A stretch of DNA of 7,227 bases from Ruminococcus sp. UBA3286 (GTDB taxonomy: Bacteria > Bacillota > Clostridia > Oscillospirales > Ruminococcaceae), in NCBI GenBank assembly GCA_002362135.1, contig DETO01000124.1, positions 1-7,227 of the forward strand, given 5' to 3'. The notes beneath the pieces were generated by a model. The model was not told the DNA's origin, did not search any database, and saw only the letters and a list, made by a program, of their open reading frames with translations. Position numbers and translations under genes: made by a program. Positions 1 to 6,783 of this stretch are shown here, piece after piece. The stretch's first letter is position 1; every line of letters begins with the position of its first letter.

Positions 1-10
1 AGGAAAAATT
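1..10 (+). promoter_or_regulatory. Ribosome binding site of the lipoprotein gene
   Basis: AGGA at 1-4 lies 6 nt before the ATG at 11, a normal Shine-Dalgarno spacing. It supports this start, which is also where the signal peptide begins. Any promoter lies upstream of the window. Confidence 0.7.
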
Positions 11-2347
11 ATGAAAAAGATTACAGCATTTCTGCTTGCGCTGACCGTTATGACATCGGCTGCATCATGCAGCAGTAAAAGCGAGAAGAAGGAGAATGTT
101 CAGAGCTTTACTACGGAAAAACTGAAAGTTGCGGCGTACAAAAAGGAAAATTTCCAGCTGCCTGCGGACATGAGCCAGATATATACGTTTATGCCATATA
201 ATGGCGGAAACGATTATCTGCTTCTTGGATCAAGTTCCCGCACACCGGAATTCTGGCACACAAACAAGGATTTCACGGAATTTGAGGTCGTTGAATTCTC
301 CGAATTCGACATAGGCAAAAGCTACGGTCTAAACAATCTTGCCGACGGAAGAGTCGTTGTTTTTGTTAATCATGCCGATTACGGCGACCTTCCTCCAATA
401 CCGCTTTATGAATATCCCGAAGGCGATGAACTGGAGAAATATAATGCCGCCGCTGAATGCAAATTCATGATAAAAACTTTTTCTCCCGACGGCAAGCTGA
501 TCGCGTCAGTCGATGTGGAGGATTTCGGACTTACGGCTGATATAAGTTCAATAATCAACAACGTTTACGCCGCGGAAGATTTTGTTATTGCAGTTATAAA
601 CGGCAGCTATGAAATGTTCGATTACAATGGCAAACATATCGGCGAATTCGCGGTTGAAGATGGCGATTTTGACGCTATAGCGCTCGACGGCAGCGGCAAG
701 CTTGTCTGCGCGGTGACGTATGAGGAAAATGAAGTTGAGAAAATGAAACTCTGCAATATCGACGCTAAAGGCAAGTTGTCGGAGTTTAATAACGCCGTCT
801 ACGATTTCGATGAAACTGTTCAGGACATGATCGCAGGAACAGGGGAGTACAGCTTGTATATTCGCACGCGTTCGTCGATTTATGGAATACGCGCTGACAA
901 CAATGAAATAGTTCCGCTTATGGATATCACATCTTCGGGCGTGAATTCCGATCATACAAAGGGATATAAGATGATGGACGACGGAAATATGGCGGTTTTG
1001 TATAACGACGCGACTGAATTCAAGGTGAATTTCAAGAAATACATTCCGCGTTCCGATGAAGAAATGGCTGACATAAAGACTATAACCGTTGGTAATATGG
1101 GCGATTTTTTTGTTGAGAATTACATAAATAAATGGAACGACGCAGGCAATGATTTTATGGTTGAGCAAAGAAAATATGACAGCGATAGTTTGGGAAAATG
1201 CGATCAGCTGTCGCAGGATGTGCTGTCAGATCAGCTTCCCGATATATTGTGCTTTGACAACTTTGGAGAAATTGATTTGAGAAAGATGGACGTATTTGAA
1301 GATCTTTACACGTATATGGACAAGGAAGAGGTTTATAACCGCGATTTCTTCATTCCAAGCGTTCTTAAAAGCTTCGAACAGGATGGCAAACTTCTAAGTC
1401 TCGGAAACAGCTTTTGTCTTGATATGGGTGTGGTAGGCAAAACAAAATATCTCGGCGAACCTGAGGACTGGTCTTTTGAAAAGAAGCTCGATCTGATGAT
1501 CGATCCGCCTATTGAAAGGGAGCGATTTACTGATTCGAAATATGGAAGATTAAGCGATTTCGTGACATGGACGGACTGGGCTGATCTTTCGAAAGCGGAA
1601 TGTTGGTTTACAGACGAAAGCTTTGTACGCTATCTTGAATATTGCGACGAAGCAGAAGTGATCGAGATAGAATTTAAGGAATACGACGAGTCATATTATC
1701 AATCCGAAGAATGGATGGAGGAAATGGACCGATTGAGTTATCTTGAGTCCATAAAATTCAGAGAGGATAAAGAGCTTTTCTCATATGAATCGATATGTAA
1801 TTATGAGAATTATGTTTATCTGACCAGAGGAAGTTTTGGCGGAGAACCGATCTCGTTTGTTGAGGGCGCGACCGTAAGATGCGATACGCCTCTGTTCATA
1901 TGTAAAACATCGAAGAATAAGGAACTTGCATGGGAGTTTATAAAATCGCGAATTACCGACGAAGCTTATAGTGATACCAATAATTATTACTTTTTCCCTG
2001 TTACAAAATCAGGATTAAAAATGGAGGAAGAGCGTTCCAGAAATACGGATAGAAGCTGGGATGATGCGGATTATAACGGGATTCCGTCAGATTATGTTGG
2101 GTTGGCATATCAAATCGGAGATGAAAATATTGCAATCGGCGACATTACTGATGAGGATTACGAAGCTGTAAACGAACTGATATACAACGCGAAGCCGCCT
2201 AAAAAATCGATGCCGCATGATTCGAAATTCTATGAGATAGCCTATGATGAGATCGGACGCTTTTTCCATGGAGAATGCACGGCGGAAGAATGCGCGGAGC
2301 ATATGCAGGATCGCATTTCTACATATTTATCGGAGCAGTATTCATAA
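11..2347 (+). CDS. Extracellular solute-binding lipoprotein with an N-terminal propeller-like half
   Basis: This 778-residue protein is probably a lipid-anchored binding protein on the outer face of the membrane. Residues 1-20 form a lipoprotein signal peptide: K2-K3, a hydrophobic core at about 4-14, then SAAS before Cys20, the likely lipidated residue. Residues about 40-345 are rich in short beta-strand stretches with repeated 'D/N-G-K/R' turns (SPDGKL at 158-163, DYNGKH at 204-209, DGSGKL at 226-231, MDDGNM at 322-327), which suggests a beta-propeller. Residues about 354-775 resemble family 1 solute-binding proteins: ITVGNMGDFF at 358-367, the QLPDILCF strand at 408-415, a late 'NKELAWEFIKS' helix at 636-646, and a C-terminal 'TAEECAEHMQDRISTYLSE' helix at 757-775. 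At 778 residues it is well above the usual 400-550 for binding proteins because of the added N-terminal half. The chain is strongly acidic, notably at 546-590. No permease or ATPase of importer type is adjacent, so the ligand is unknown; carbohydrate is only a guess from the family. The beta-propeller call is by eye. Confidence 0.85.
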   Translation: MKKITAFLLALTVMTSAASCSSKSEKKENVQSFTTEKLKVAAYKKENFQLPADMSQIYTFMPYNGGNDYLLLGSSSRTPEFWHTNKDFTEFEVVEFSEFDIGKSYGLNNLADGRVVVFVNHADYGDLPPIPLYEYPEGDELEKYNAAAECKFMIKTFSPDGKLIASVDVEDFGLTADISSIINNVYAAEDFVIAVINGSYEMFDYNGKHIGEFAVEDGDFDAIALDGSGKLVCAVTYEENEVEKMKLCNIDAKGKLSEFNNAVYDFDETVQDMIAGTGEYSLYIRTRSSIYGIRADNNEIVPLMDITSSGVNSDHTKGYKMMDDGNMAVLYNDATEFKVNFKKYIPRSDEEMADIKTITVGNMGDFFVENYINKWNDAGNDFMVEQRKYDSDSLGKCDQLSQDVLSDQLPDILCFDNFGEIDLRKMDVFEDLYTYMDKEEVYNRDFFIPSVLKSFEQDGKLLSLGNSFCLDMGVVGKTKYLGEPEDWSFEKKLDLMIDPPIERERFTDSKYGRLSDFVTWTDWADLSKAECWFTDESFVRYLEYCDEAEVIEIEFKEYDESYYQSEEWMEEMDRLSYLESIKFREDKELFSYESICNYENYVYLTRGSFGGEPISFVEGATVRCDTPLFICKTSKNKELAWEFIKSRITDEAYSDTNNYYFFPVTKSGLKMEEERSRNTDRSWDDADYNGIPSDYVGLAYQIGDENIAIGDITDEDYEAVNELIYNAKPPKKSMPHDSKFYEIAYDEIGRFFHGECTAEECAEHMQDRISTYLSEQYS

Positions 2348-2350
2348 ATC

Positions 2351-2379
2351 AAAAATCCCCTTCGCAATGAAGGGGATTT
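2351..2379. terminator. Bidirectional hairpin terminator between convergent genes
   Basis: An 11-bp perfect stem (2353-2363 with 2369-2379) closes a 5-nt loop (GCAAT). Its core is CCCCTTC paired with GAAGGGG. On the minus strand the stem runs into TTTTT and then GATTT, a good intrinsic terminator just after the ABC gene stop. On the plus strand the stem ends in ATTT followed by GAAATTATTCT, a weaker U-tract. It starts 5 nt beyond each stop codon (2347 on plus, 2384 on minus), so it probably serves both genes. Confidence 0.88.
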
Positions 2380-2383
2380 GAAA

Positions 2384-5347
2384 TTATTCTGTTCTGAGAG
2401 CCTCAACAGGGTCTTTCTTTGAAGCGACTCTTGACGGGATAAGTCCTGCAATGAATGTAAGGAACATACTTATGCAGATAAGAATTATTCCACCAATTGG
2501 CGGCAGGCTTGAATAGAGAGTATCGAGACTTGTAACCGCGTGTATTATAAGATTTATCGGGATATTTATAAGTATCGTTGCACCTATGCCGATAATACCA
2601 GCGCAAAGTCCGACAAGCAGAGTTTCAGCATTGAAAACAGTGGAAACGTCGCGTTTGGAAGCGCCTATAGCACGGAGAATACCGATCTCGCGTGTACGTT
2701 CCAGAACGGAAATATATGTGATGATACCAATCATTATGGACGATACAACAAGCGAGATTCCGACGAAAGCAATAAGCAGGTAAGAAATACCTGTGATAAT
2801 GCTTGTTATCGACGACATAAGAAGAGCAACTATATCTGTGTAATGAATAACATCTTTTTCGTCCTTGCCCTTGTTGTAATCCTTGATGATATCAGCTATC
2901 TCGTCTTTGTTTTCAAAGGAATTAGCAAAAATTCTGATAGATGAAGGGTCGGAAAGATCGGCTGTACCAAGTTTTGTCATAATATCCTCGTGAGAATAAT
3001 CCGATATCTGTTCGGGAGTATATTCATCAAACACGAGCGCGTATGTATCAACGGAAATCTTTTCCGCGCCTAAAGCCTTTGCAAGATCGTCGTTACTGCT
3101 TGAAGCAAGCTGCTGCTGAACCTGAGCCGCATACTGCTCTGTGATCTGAGCTGTCAGAGCTTCACGGGCGAAACCTTGAAGTTCCTCGTCCGACATCGAA
3201 TTTACATAAGATTCGATCTGTTCCGCATTAACGCCGATCTCCTCGGCATAATTTGCCTTGATCTGATCGATGAATTCCTTTTTGTCGAAATCTTTCATCG
3301 CTGCGTCAAGCTGAGCCTGAAGCTGCGCGGGATCGGGCTGAGATTTGATAAAGCGGAAAATGTCTGCTTTTTTGGAAGTATCGGCAGCCTTGATGTAAGC
3401 TTTTGCGGTTTCGGCTTTTTCTTCGGGAGTAGGCTCAACATAATCGTCGGTCATGAATTTCATGCCGCTGAGCAAATCGTTTTCGGTATCGTCAGCCTGC
3501 GCTTTTACAAGAGCGTTTTCATTCGTCTTATTTACGGCGTATTCCGTAAGTTCTGCGGTATATCCGACATATCCGGAGATCATGCCGTTTGAAACATCTT
3601 CGCCCGGACGTACAAATCCGACGATCTTTATATCAGTACCGATGTCGTTTGATGTGAAGAGGTAATCCGCACCTGTATCGGTAGCCATAAGATCGACAGC
3701 AGCGGATTCACCCTCGTTGTACTGGTAAGTCTCGCAGGGGAGAATCATCTTGAATTTCTTGTTGAGCAGTTCGTCAAATTCCCATTCCGTCTGACCATAA
3801 TCCTCAATGACTGAATTATTCATAACAGCCTTGATATGTTCGCCGAAAAGATCTGGATCTTTAAGACCGAGAGTATAGAGAATGAAATCGGGTATTTCGT
3901 TATTCTTAGTAAGAACGACGACCGCTTCATCATAGCTGTCTGGCCATTCGCCTGCCACAACTTCGTACTGCTCCTTTACAATATCATTAACGCCCTTGCC
4001 ATCTTCATTCGGGAGCAGCTCTTCGAGAACCTGAAATCCCATCATGGACATTTCTGCGCCTGCCATGGAACTTCCCATCATGTTGTTGACCATTGCGCTG
4101 TTGCCCATATCGAAAGCGTCAGTATAAAGTTTCATGAAATCCGTCTGGATTATTTCGCCGTCGGGAGCTTCTGTGTAAATATTTATCGGAACATCGTAAG
4201 TGTAAGAAAGCGCGGTCGAATATTTTGCAATATCTTCGTTGTTGTCGAGGAATGTTTTGAAATCCTTCATGTTGTTGACCTGCTTTGCGGAGGAGTTCAT
4301 ATTATTGAAGATATCATAAATAGTTGTATTGGAATACAGCTTGTCGTTGGAAAATTCCTTGTTTTCATATTCCTTCTGCGTATCCATCATCGACGCCATG
4401 ATCGCTGTGGTATCGGCATTTTCGCGGTTTATCTGTATCGGATAGGAAGAAAGCGTTTCTTCCTGTATATCGTTTATGTAATTGTTGATTCCCGAAGAAA
4501 GCGAAAGAATGGTAGCGATACCGATAATACCAATAGAACCTGCAAAAGCTGTAAGGATCGTGCGTCCTTTTTTCGTCATAAGGTTATTCATTGAGAGGGA
4601 AACGGCAGTTCCGAATGACATTGAAACGCGCTTCTTTTCCGAAGGCTTTTCAGCATCCGTTTTTTCGGGTATATAGGGATTGCTGTCGTCGATTATCGTG
4701 CCGTCTTTAACTCTTACGATGCGGTTTGCGTAGTCAGTTGCAAGTTCCGGGTTATGTGTTACCATAATTACCAGCTTATCTTTGGCGATATCCTTGAGCA
4801 GCTCCATTACCTGAATTGAAGTTTCGCTGTCCAGCGCGCCCGTAGGCTCGTCGGCAAGAAGAATATCCGGATTATTGATAAGCGCGCGCGCTATCGCCAC
4901 ACGCTGCATCTGACCGCCTGACATTTGATTCGGTTTTTTATTAAGCTGATTTCCGAGACCGACTTTTTCAAGAGCCTCTTTAGCACGCTTTCTTCTTTCG
5001 GATTTTGAGATTCCCGAAATAGTAAGGGCAAGTTCTACGTTTGAAAGAACAGTCTGATGCGGAATGAGATTGTAGCTTTGGAACACGAATCCGACAGAAT
5101 GGTTGCGGTAAGCGTCCCAGTCGCGGTCTTTATATTTTTTTGTCGATACGCCATTAATAACGAGGTCGCCTGATGTGTAATGGTCGAGACCTCCTATGAT
5201 GTTGAGCATAGTAGTTTTACCGCAGCCGGAATGACCGAGTATAGCCACAAATTCATTTTCGCGGAACGTAATGCTTATGCCGTTGAGGGCTTTTACAACA
5301 TTATCTCCGCTGCCGTATGTTTTTACGACATCTTTGAGTTGGAGCAT
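2384..5347 (-). CDS. ABC transporter ATP-binding/permease fusion (FtsX/MacB type)
   Basis: This 987-residue membrane protein carries ATPase and permease on one chain, probably working as a homodimer. Residues 1-225 are a MacB/LolD-class ATPase: Walker A GHSGCGKTT (38-46), Q-loop FQ (89-90), signature SGGQ (143-146), Walker B ILLADE (162-167), D-loop ALDS (171-174) and switch His198. A charged linker leads to the first membrane helix (about 263-284). A very large outer domain follows (about 285-845), with a methionine-rich stretch at 414-436 and a helical Ala/Gln/Glu-rich part at about 650-765. Three more helices follow (about 857-882, 914-934, 953-971), with the FtsX-type ERTREIGILRAIGAS motif after the second helix and a PVEALR end. 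The family includes exporters of peptides, lipoproteins or drugs and mechanotransmission machines; the cargo here cannot be told. I chose the start at 5347 because AAAGGA lies 9 nt before it. An in-frame ATG at 5365 adds six residues but has no Shine-Dalgarno sequence and lies about 20 nt from the predicted transcript start. The gene has its own promoter and terminator, so it looks monocistronic. Confidence 0.93.
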   Translation of the reverse strand: MLQLKDVVKTYGSGDNVVKALNGISITFRENEFVAILGHSGCGKTTMLNIIGGLDHYTSGDLVINGVSTKKYKDRDWDAYRNHSVGFVFQSYNLIPHQTVLSNVELALTISGISKSERRKRAKEALEKVGLGNQLNKKPNQMSGGQMQRVAIARALINNPDILLADEPTGALDSETSIQVMELLKDIAKDKLVIMVTHNPELATDYANRIVRVKDGTIIDDSNPYIPEKTDAEKPSEKKRVSMSFGTAVSLSMNNLMTKKGRTILTAFAGSIGIIGIATILSLSSGINNYINDIQEETLSSYPIQINRENADTTAIMASMMDTQKEYENKEFSNDKLYSNTTIYDIFNNMNSSAKQVNNMKDFKTFLDNNEDIAKYSTALSYTYDVPINIYTEAPDGEIIQTDFMKLYTDAFDMGNSAMVNNMMGSSMAGAEMSMMGFQVLEELLPNEDGKGVNDIVKEQYEVVAGEWPDSYDEAVVVLTKNNEIPDFILYTLGLKDPDLFGEHIKAVMNNSVIEDYGQTEWEFDELLNKKFKMILPCETYQYNEGESAAVDLMATDTGADYLFTSNDIGTDIKIVGFVRPGEDVSNGMISGYVGYTAELTEYAVNKTNENALVKAQADDTENDLLSGMKFMTDDYVEPTPEEKAETAKAYIKAADTSKKADIFRFIKSQPDPAQLQAQLDAAMKDFDKKEFIDQIKANYAEEIGVNAEQIESYVNSMSDEELQGFAREALTAQITEQYAAQVQQQLASSSNDDLAKALGAEKISVDTYALVFDEYTPEQISDYSHEDIMTKLGTADLSDPSSIRIFANSFENKDEIADIIKDYNKGKDEKDVIHYTDIVALLMSSITSIITGISYLLIAFVGISLVVSSIMIGIITYISVLERTREIGILRAIGASKRDVSTVFNAETLLVGLCAGIIGIGATILINIPINLIIHAVTSLDTLYSSLPPIGGIILICISMFLTFIAGLIPSRVASKKDPVEALRTE

Positions 5348-5356
5348 ATCATGATT

Positions 5357-5362
5357 TCCTTT
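5357..5362 (-). promoter_or_regulatory. Ribosome binding site that decides the ABC gene start
   Basis: Read on the minus strand this is AAAGGA, 9 nt before the ATG at 5347. It lies inside the six extra codons of the alternative ATG at 5365, whose own upstream sequence (ATCTGAAATT) has no such site. This favours the shorter protein, which begins MLQLKDVVKTYG as expected for this ATPase family. Confidence 0.7.
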
Positions 5363-5380
5363 CATAATTTCAGATATTGT

Positions 5381-5421
5381 TTGACAACTTAAATTATAGC
5401 ATTATGATGAATATTTGTCAA
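5381..5421. repeat. Inverted repeat TTGACAA / TTGTCAA around the promoter
   Basis: The 7-bp arms are at 5381-5387 and 5415-5421, separated by 27 bp. One arm contains the -35 box and the other covers the predicted transcription start. The geometry would suit a repressor binding both flanks of the -10 box. The arms are short and the region is AT-rich, so chance is a real alternative. Confidence 0.35.
5393..5421 (-). promoter_or_regulatory. Consensus sigma-A promoter of the ABC gene
   Basis: On the minus strand, TTGACA (5421-5416) and TATAAT (5398-5393) are separated by exactly 17 nt, so both boxes match the housekeeping consensus at all six bases. The predicted transcript start is near 5386, giving a leader of about 40 nt before the ATG at 5347. 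The promoter lies downstream of the PRPP synthetase gene terminator, so the ABC gene is expected to be transcribed independently. A 7-bp inverted repeat overlaps the -35 box and the start region. Confidence 0.85.
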
Positions 5422-5542
5422 TCTGTTTGGCTATATTTCACAAATATTTCATATTTATTCTACTTTTTACAGAAAATGACTATTTTATCGGTTCAAAATT
5501 TAATATAAATAATGTCTTGGAAAATAAATGAATTTATGAAAA

Positions 5543-5576
5543 ACAAACAAAAAGCCGACTGCGTAAACAGTCGGCT
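5543..5576 (-). terminator. Intrinsic terminator of the PRPP synthetase transcript
   Basis: A perfect 9-bp GC-rich stem (AGCCGACTG at 5553-5561 with CAGTCGGCT at 5568-5576) closes a 6-nt loop. On the minus strand it is followed by TTTTGTTTGTTT. It begins 6 nt beyond the stop codon at 5583 and should end the pyrophosphatase-PRPP synthetase transcript before the ABC promoter. Confidence 0.93.
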
Positions 5577-5582
5577 GTATAA

Positions 5583-6728
5583 TTACTTCATTCCGTATGT
5601 TTTGAGCAGAGCGTCGATCTTAGCGTGAGGATCAAGAATTTTGCTGATAGATACTTCATGATTTATAGCTTCAATGAAGTATGCGATGTACTTTGATACA
5701 TCAACTTCATGGAACCAAGGTCTGCTGAGAAGATCGGGCGATCTATATGTAAGATTTGTACCGAGAACGCCGCTGATAATGCCTTTTTCATAAGCTTCGT
5801 CGAATTTTTCGAGACCGTTTGTGAAGATAGCATATGTAGCATATGTGAAAATTCTTGCAGCGCCTTTTTCTTTAAGATTATATGCAAGGTCAAGCATGGA
5901 TTCTCCTGAGGAAATAATATCGTCCGCAACGAAAATATCCTTGCCTTCAACGGGATTTCCGAGATATTCGTGAGCAACGATAGGATTTCTGCCGTTTACG
6001 ATAGTGGAATAATCGCGGCGTTTGTAGAACATACCCATATCGACTCCGAGTACGGAAGCGTAGTACATATTTCTGTTGAGCGCGCCCTCGTCGGGTGAAA
6101 CGATCATGAATTTTTCCTTCGTAAGGTTGATATCCTTAATGTCGTTAAGCAGGCATTTGAGAACCTGATAAGTTGGCATAACGTTGTCGAATCCCATAAG
6201 CGGAACAGCGTTCTGAACGCGTGGGTCATGAGCGTCGAAAGTTACGATATTGGCAACTCCCATTGATTCCAGTTCCTGTAAAGCGCAGGCACAGTCAAGC
6301 GATTCGCGGTAACTTCTTCTGTGCTGTCTGCCGCCGTAAAGGATAGGCATGATAATATTAACACGGTGAGCCTTTCCGCTTGCAGCCTGAATTATTCTCT
6401 TGAGATCCTGATAGTGGTCATCGGGAGACATAGCGTTTTCAAATCCAAAATAATTATATTTAACATTATAATTTCCGACATCAACTATAATGAATAAGTC
6501 CTTGCCTCTTACTGTAGATTTGATAAGTCCCTTTCCGTCACCGGAGGAAAAACGCGGACATTCGCTCTCAATAAGAAAGCTGTCAACGTCGTAGCCTGCT
6601 CTCTTTGACCATTCAACGAGATAGTTGTTGATCTTGTTTCCAAGTTCGGTCACGCTGTTCATGGCGATAATGCCGATAGGCGCAGCGCTTGTTTCGCTGC
6701 TGAATAAATTTTCACTTGAAGCAATCAT
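5583..6728 (-). CDS. prs: Ribose-phosphate pyrophosphokinase (PRPP synthetase), long clostridial form
   Basis: This cytoplasmic enzyme transfers pyrophosphate from ATP to ribose 5-phosphate, giving PRPP and AMP for purine, pyrimidine, NAD, histidine and tryptophan synthesis. The 381-residue product keeps the two-lobed phosphoribosyltransferase fold. Visible motifs are FSSGDGKG (60-67, matching the FSDGE strand of usual enzymes), RGKDLFII (74-81), the ATP-site-like GGRQHRRSYRE (132-142), FDAHDP (164-169, in the place of the usual DLHA/DLHS metal site), VSPDEGALNR (210-219), and the PRPP loop ADDIISSGES (268-277, where usual enzymes have DDMIDTAGT or similar). It is longer than the usual 310-320 residues, mainly through an N-terminal extension and extra segments around 40-110. 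AAAGGA lies 7 nt before the ATG at 6728, supporting this start. It follows the pyrophosphatase gene by 55 bp with no terminator between them, and a strong terminator follows it. The changed loops fit a divergent clostridial branch. I am confident of the family, less so of the kinetics or regulation. Confidence 0.9.
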   Translation of the reverse strand: MIASSENLFSSETSAAPIGIIAMNSVTELGNKINNYLVEWSKRAGYDVDSFLIESECPRFSSGDGKGLIKSTVRGKDLFIIVDVGNYNVKYNYFGFENAMSPDDHYQDLKRIIQAASGKAHRVNIIMPILYGGRQHRRSYRESLDCACALQELESMGVANIVTFDAHDPRVQNAVPLMGFDNVMPTYQVLKCLLNDIKDINLTKEKFMIVSPDEGALNRNMYYASVLGVDMGMFYKRRDYSTIVNGRNPIVAHEYLGNPVEGKDIFVADDIISSGESMLDLAYNLKEKGAARIFTYATYAIFTNGLEKFDEAYEKGIISGVLGTNLTYRSPDLLSRPWFHEVDVSKYIAYFIEAINHEVSISKILDPHAKIDALLKTYGMK

Positions 6729-6735
6729 GATAAAA

Positions 6736-6741
6736 TCCTTT
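6736..6741 (-). promoter_or_regulatory. Ribosome binding site of the PRPP synthetase gene
   Basis: AAAGGA on the minus strand lies 7 nt before the ATG at 6728. It favours this start over the internal Met23, which would remove the N-terminal extension. Confidence 0.7.
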
Positions 6742-6783
6742 CGTTTTTTTAATTAAGATCATTTTCAATACATATCTTCTGTC

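Noticed and set aside
250..1022. Repeated GAATTC hexamers in the lipoprotein gene
   Set aside because: Most lie in frame and simply encode Glu-Phe in an acidic protein; they show no regular spacing and no dyad beyond the hexamer.
548..1168. Open frame of 206 codons on the minus strand
   Set aside because: It lies wholly inside the lipoprotein gene, has no ribosome binding site that I can see, and its translation is His/Ile/Val-rich with no recognisable motif. It is a shadow of the real gene.
2540..3665. Several plus-strand frames of 65-138 codons
   Set aside because: All are antisense to the conserved ABC permease coding region and show no recognisable protein features.
3836..4594. Open frame of 252 codons on the plus strand
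   Set aside because: It is antisense to the ABC fusion gene. Its Cys/His/Ile-rich translation has no domain motif, and the minus-strand frame is clearly the coding one.
11..5347. Lipoprotein and ABC fusion as one binding-protein-dependent importer
   Set aside because: The genes are convergent and share only a terminator, and the ABC protein has FtsX/MacB architecture rather than importer permease architecture.
5366..5552. Possible small RNA or riboswitch in the AT-rich intergenic region
   Set aside because: Apart from the promoter and the flanking terminator I see no stable stem set or known aptamer motif, and the predicted ABC leader is only about 40 nt.
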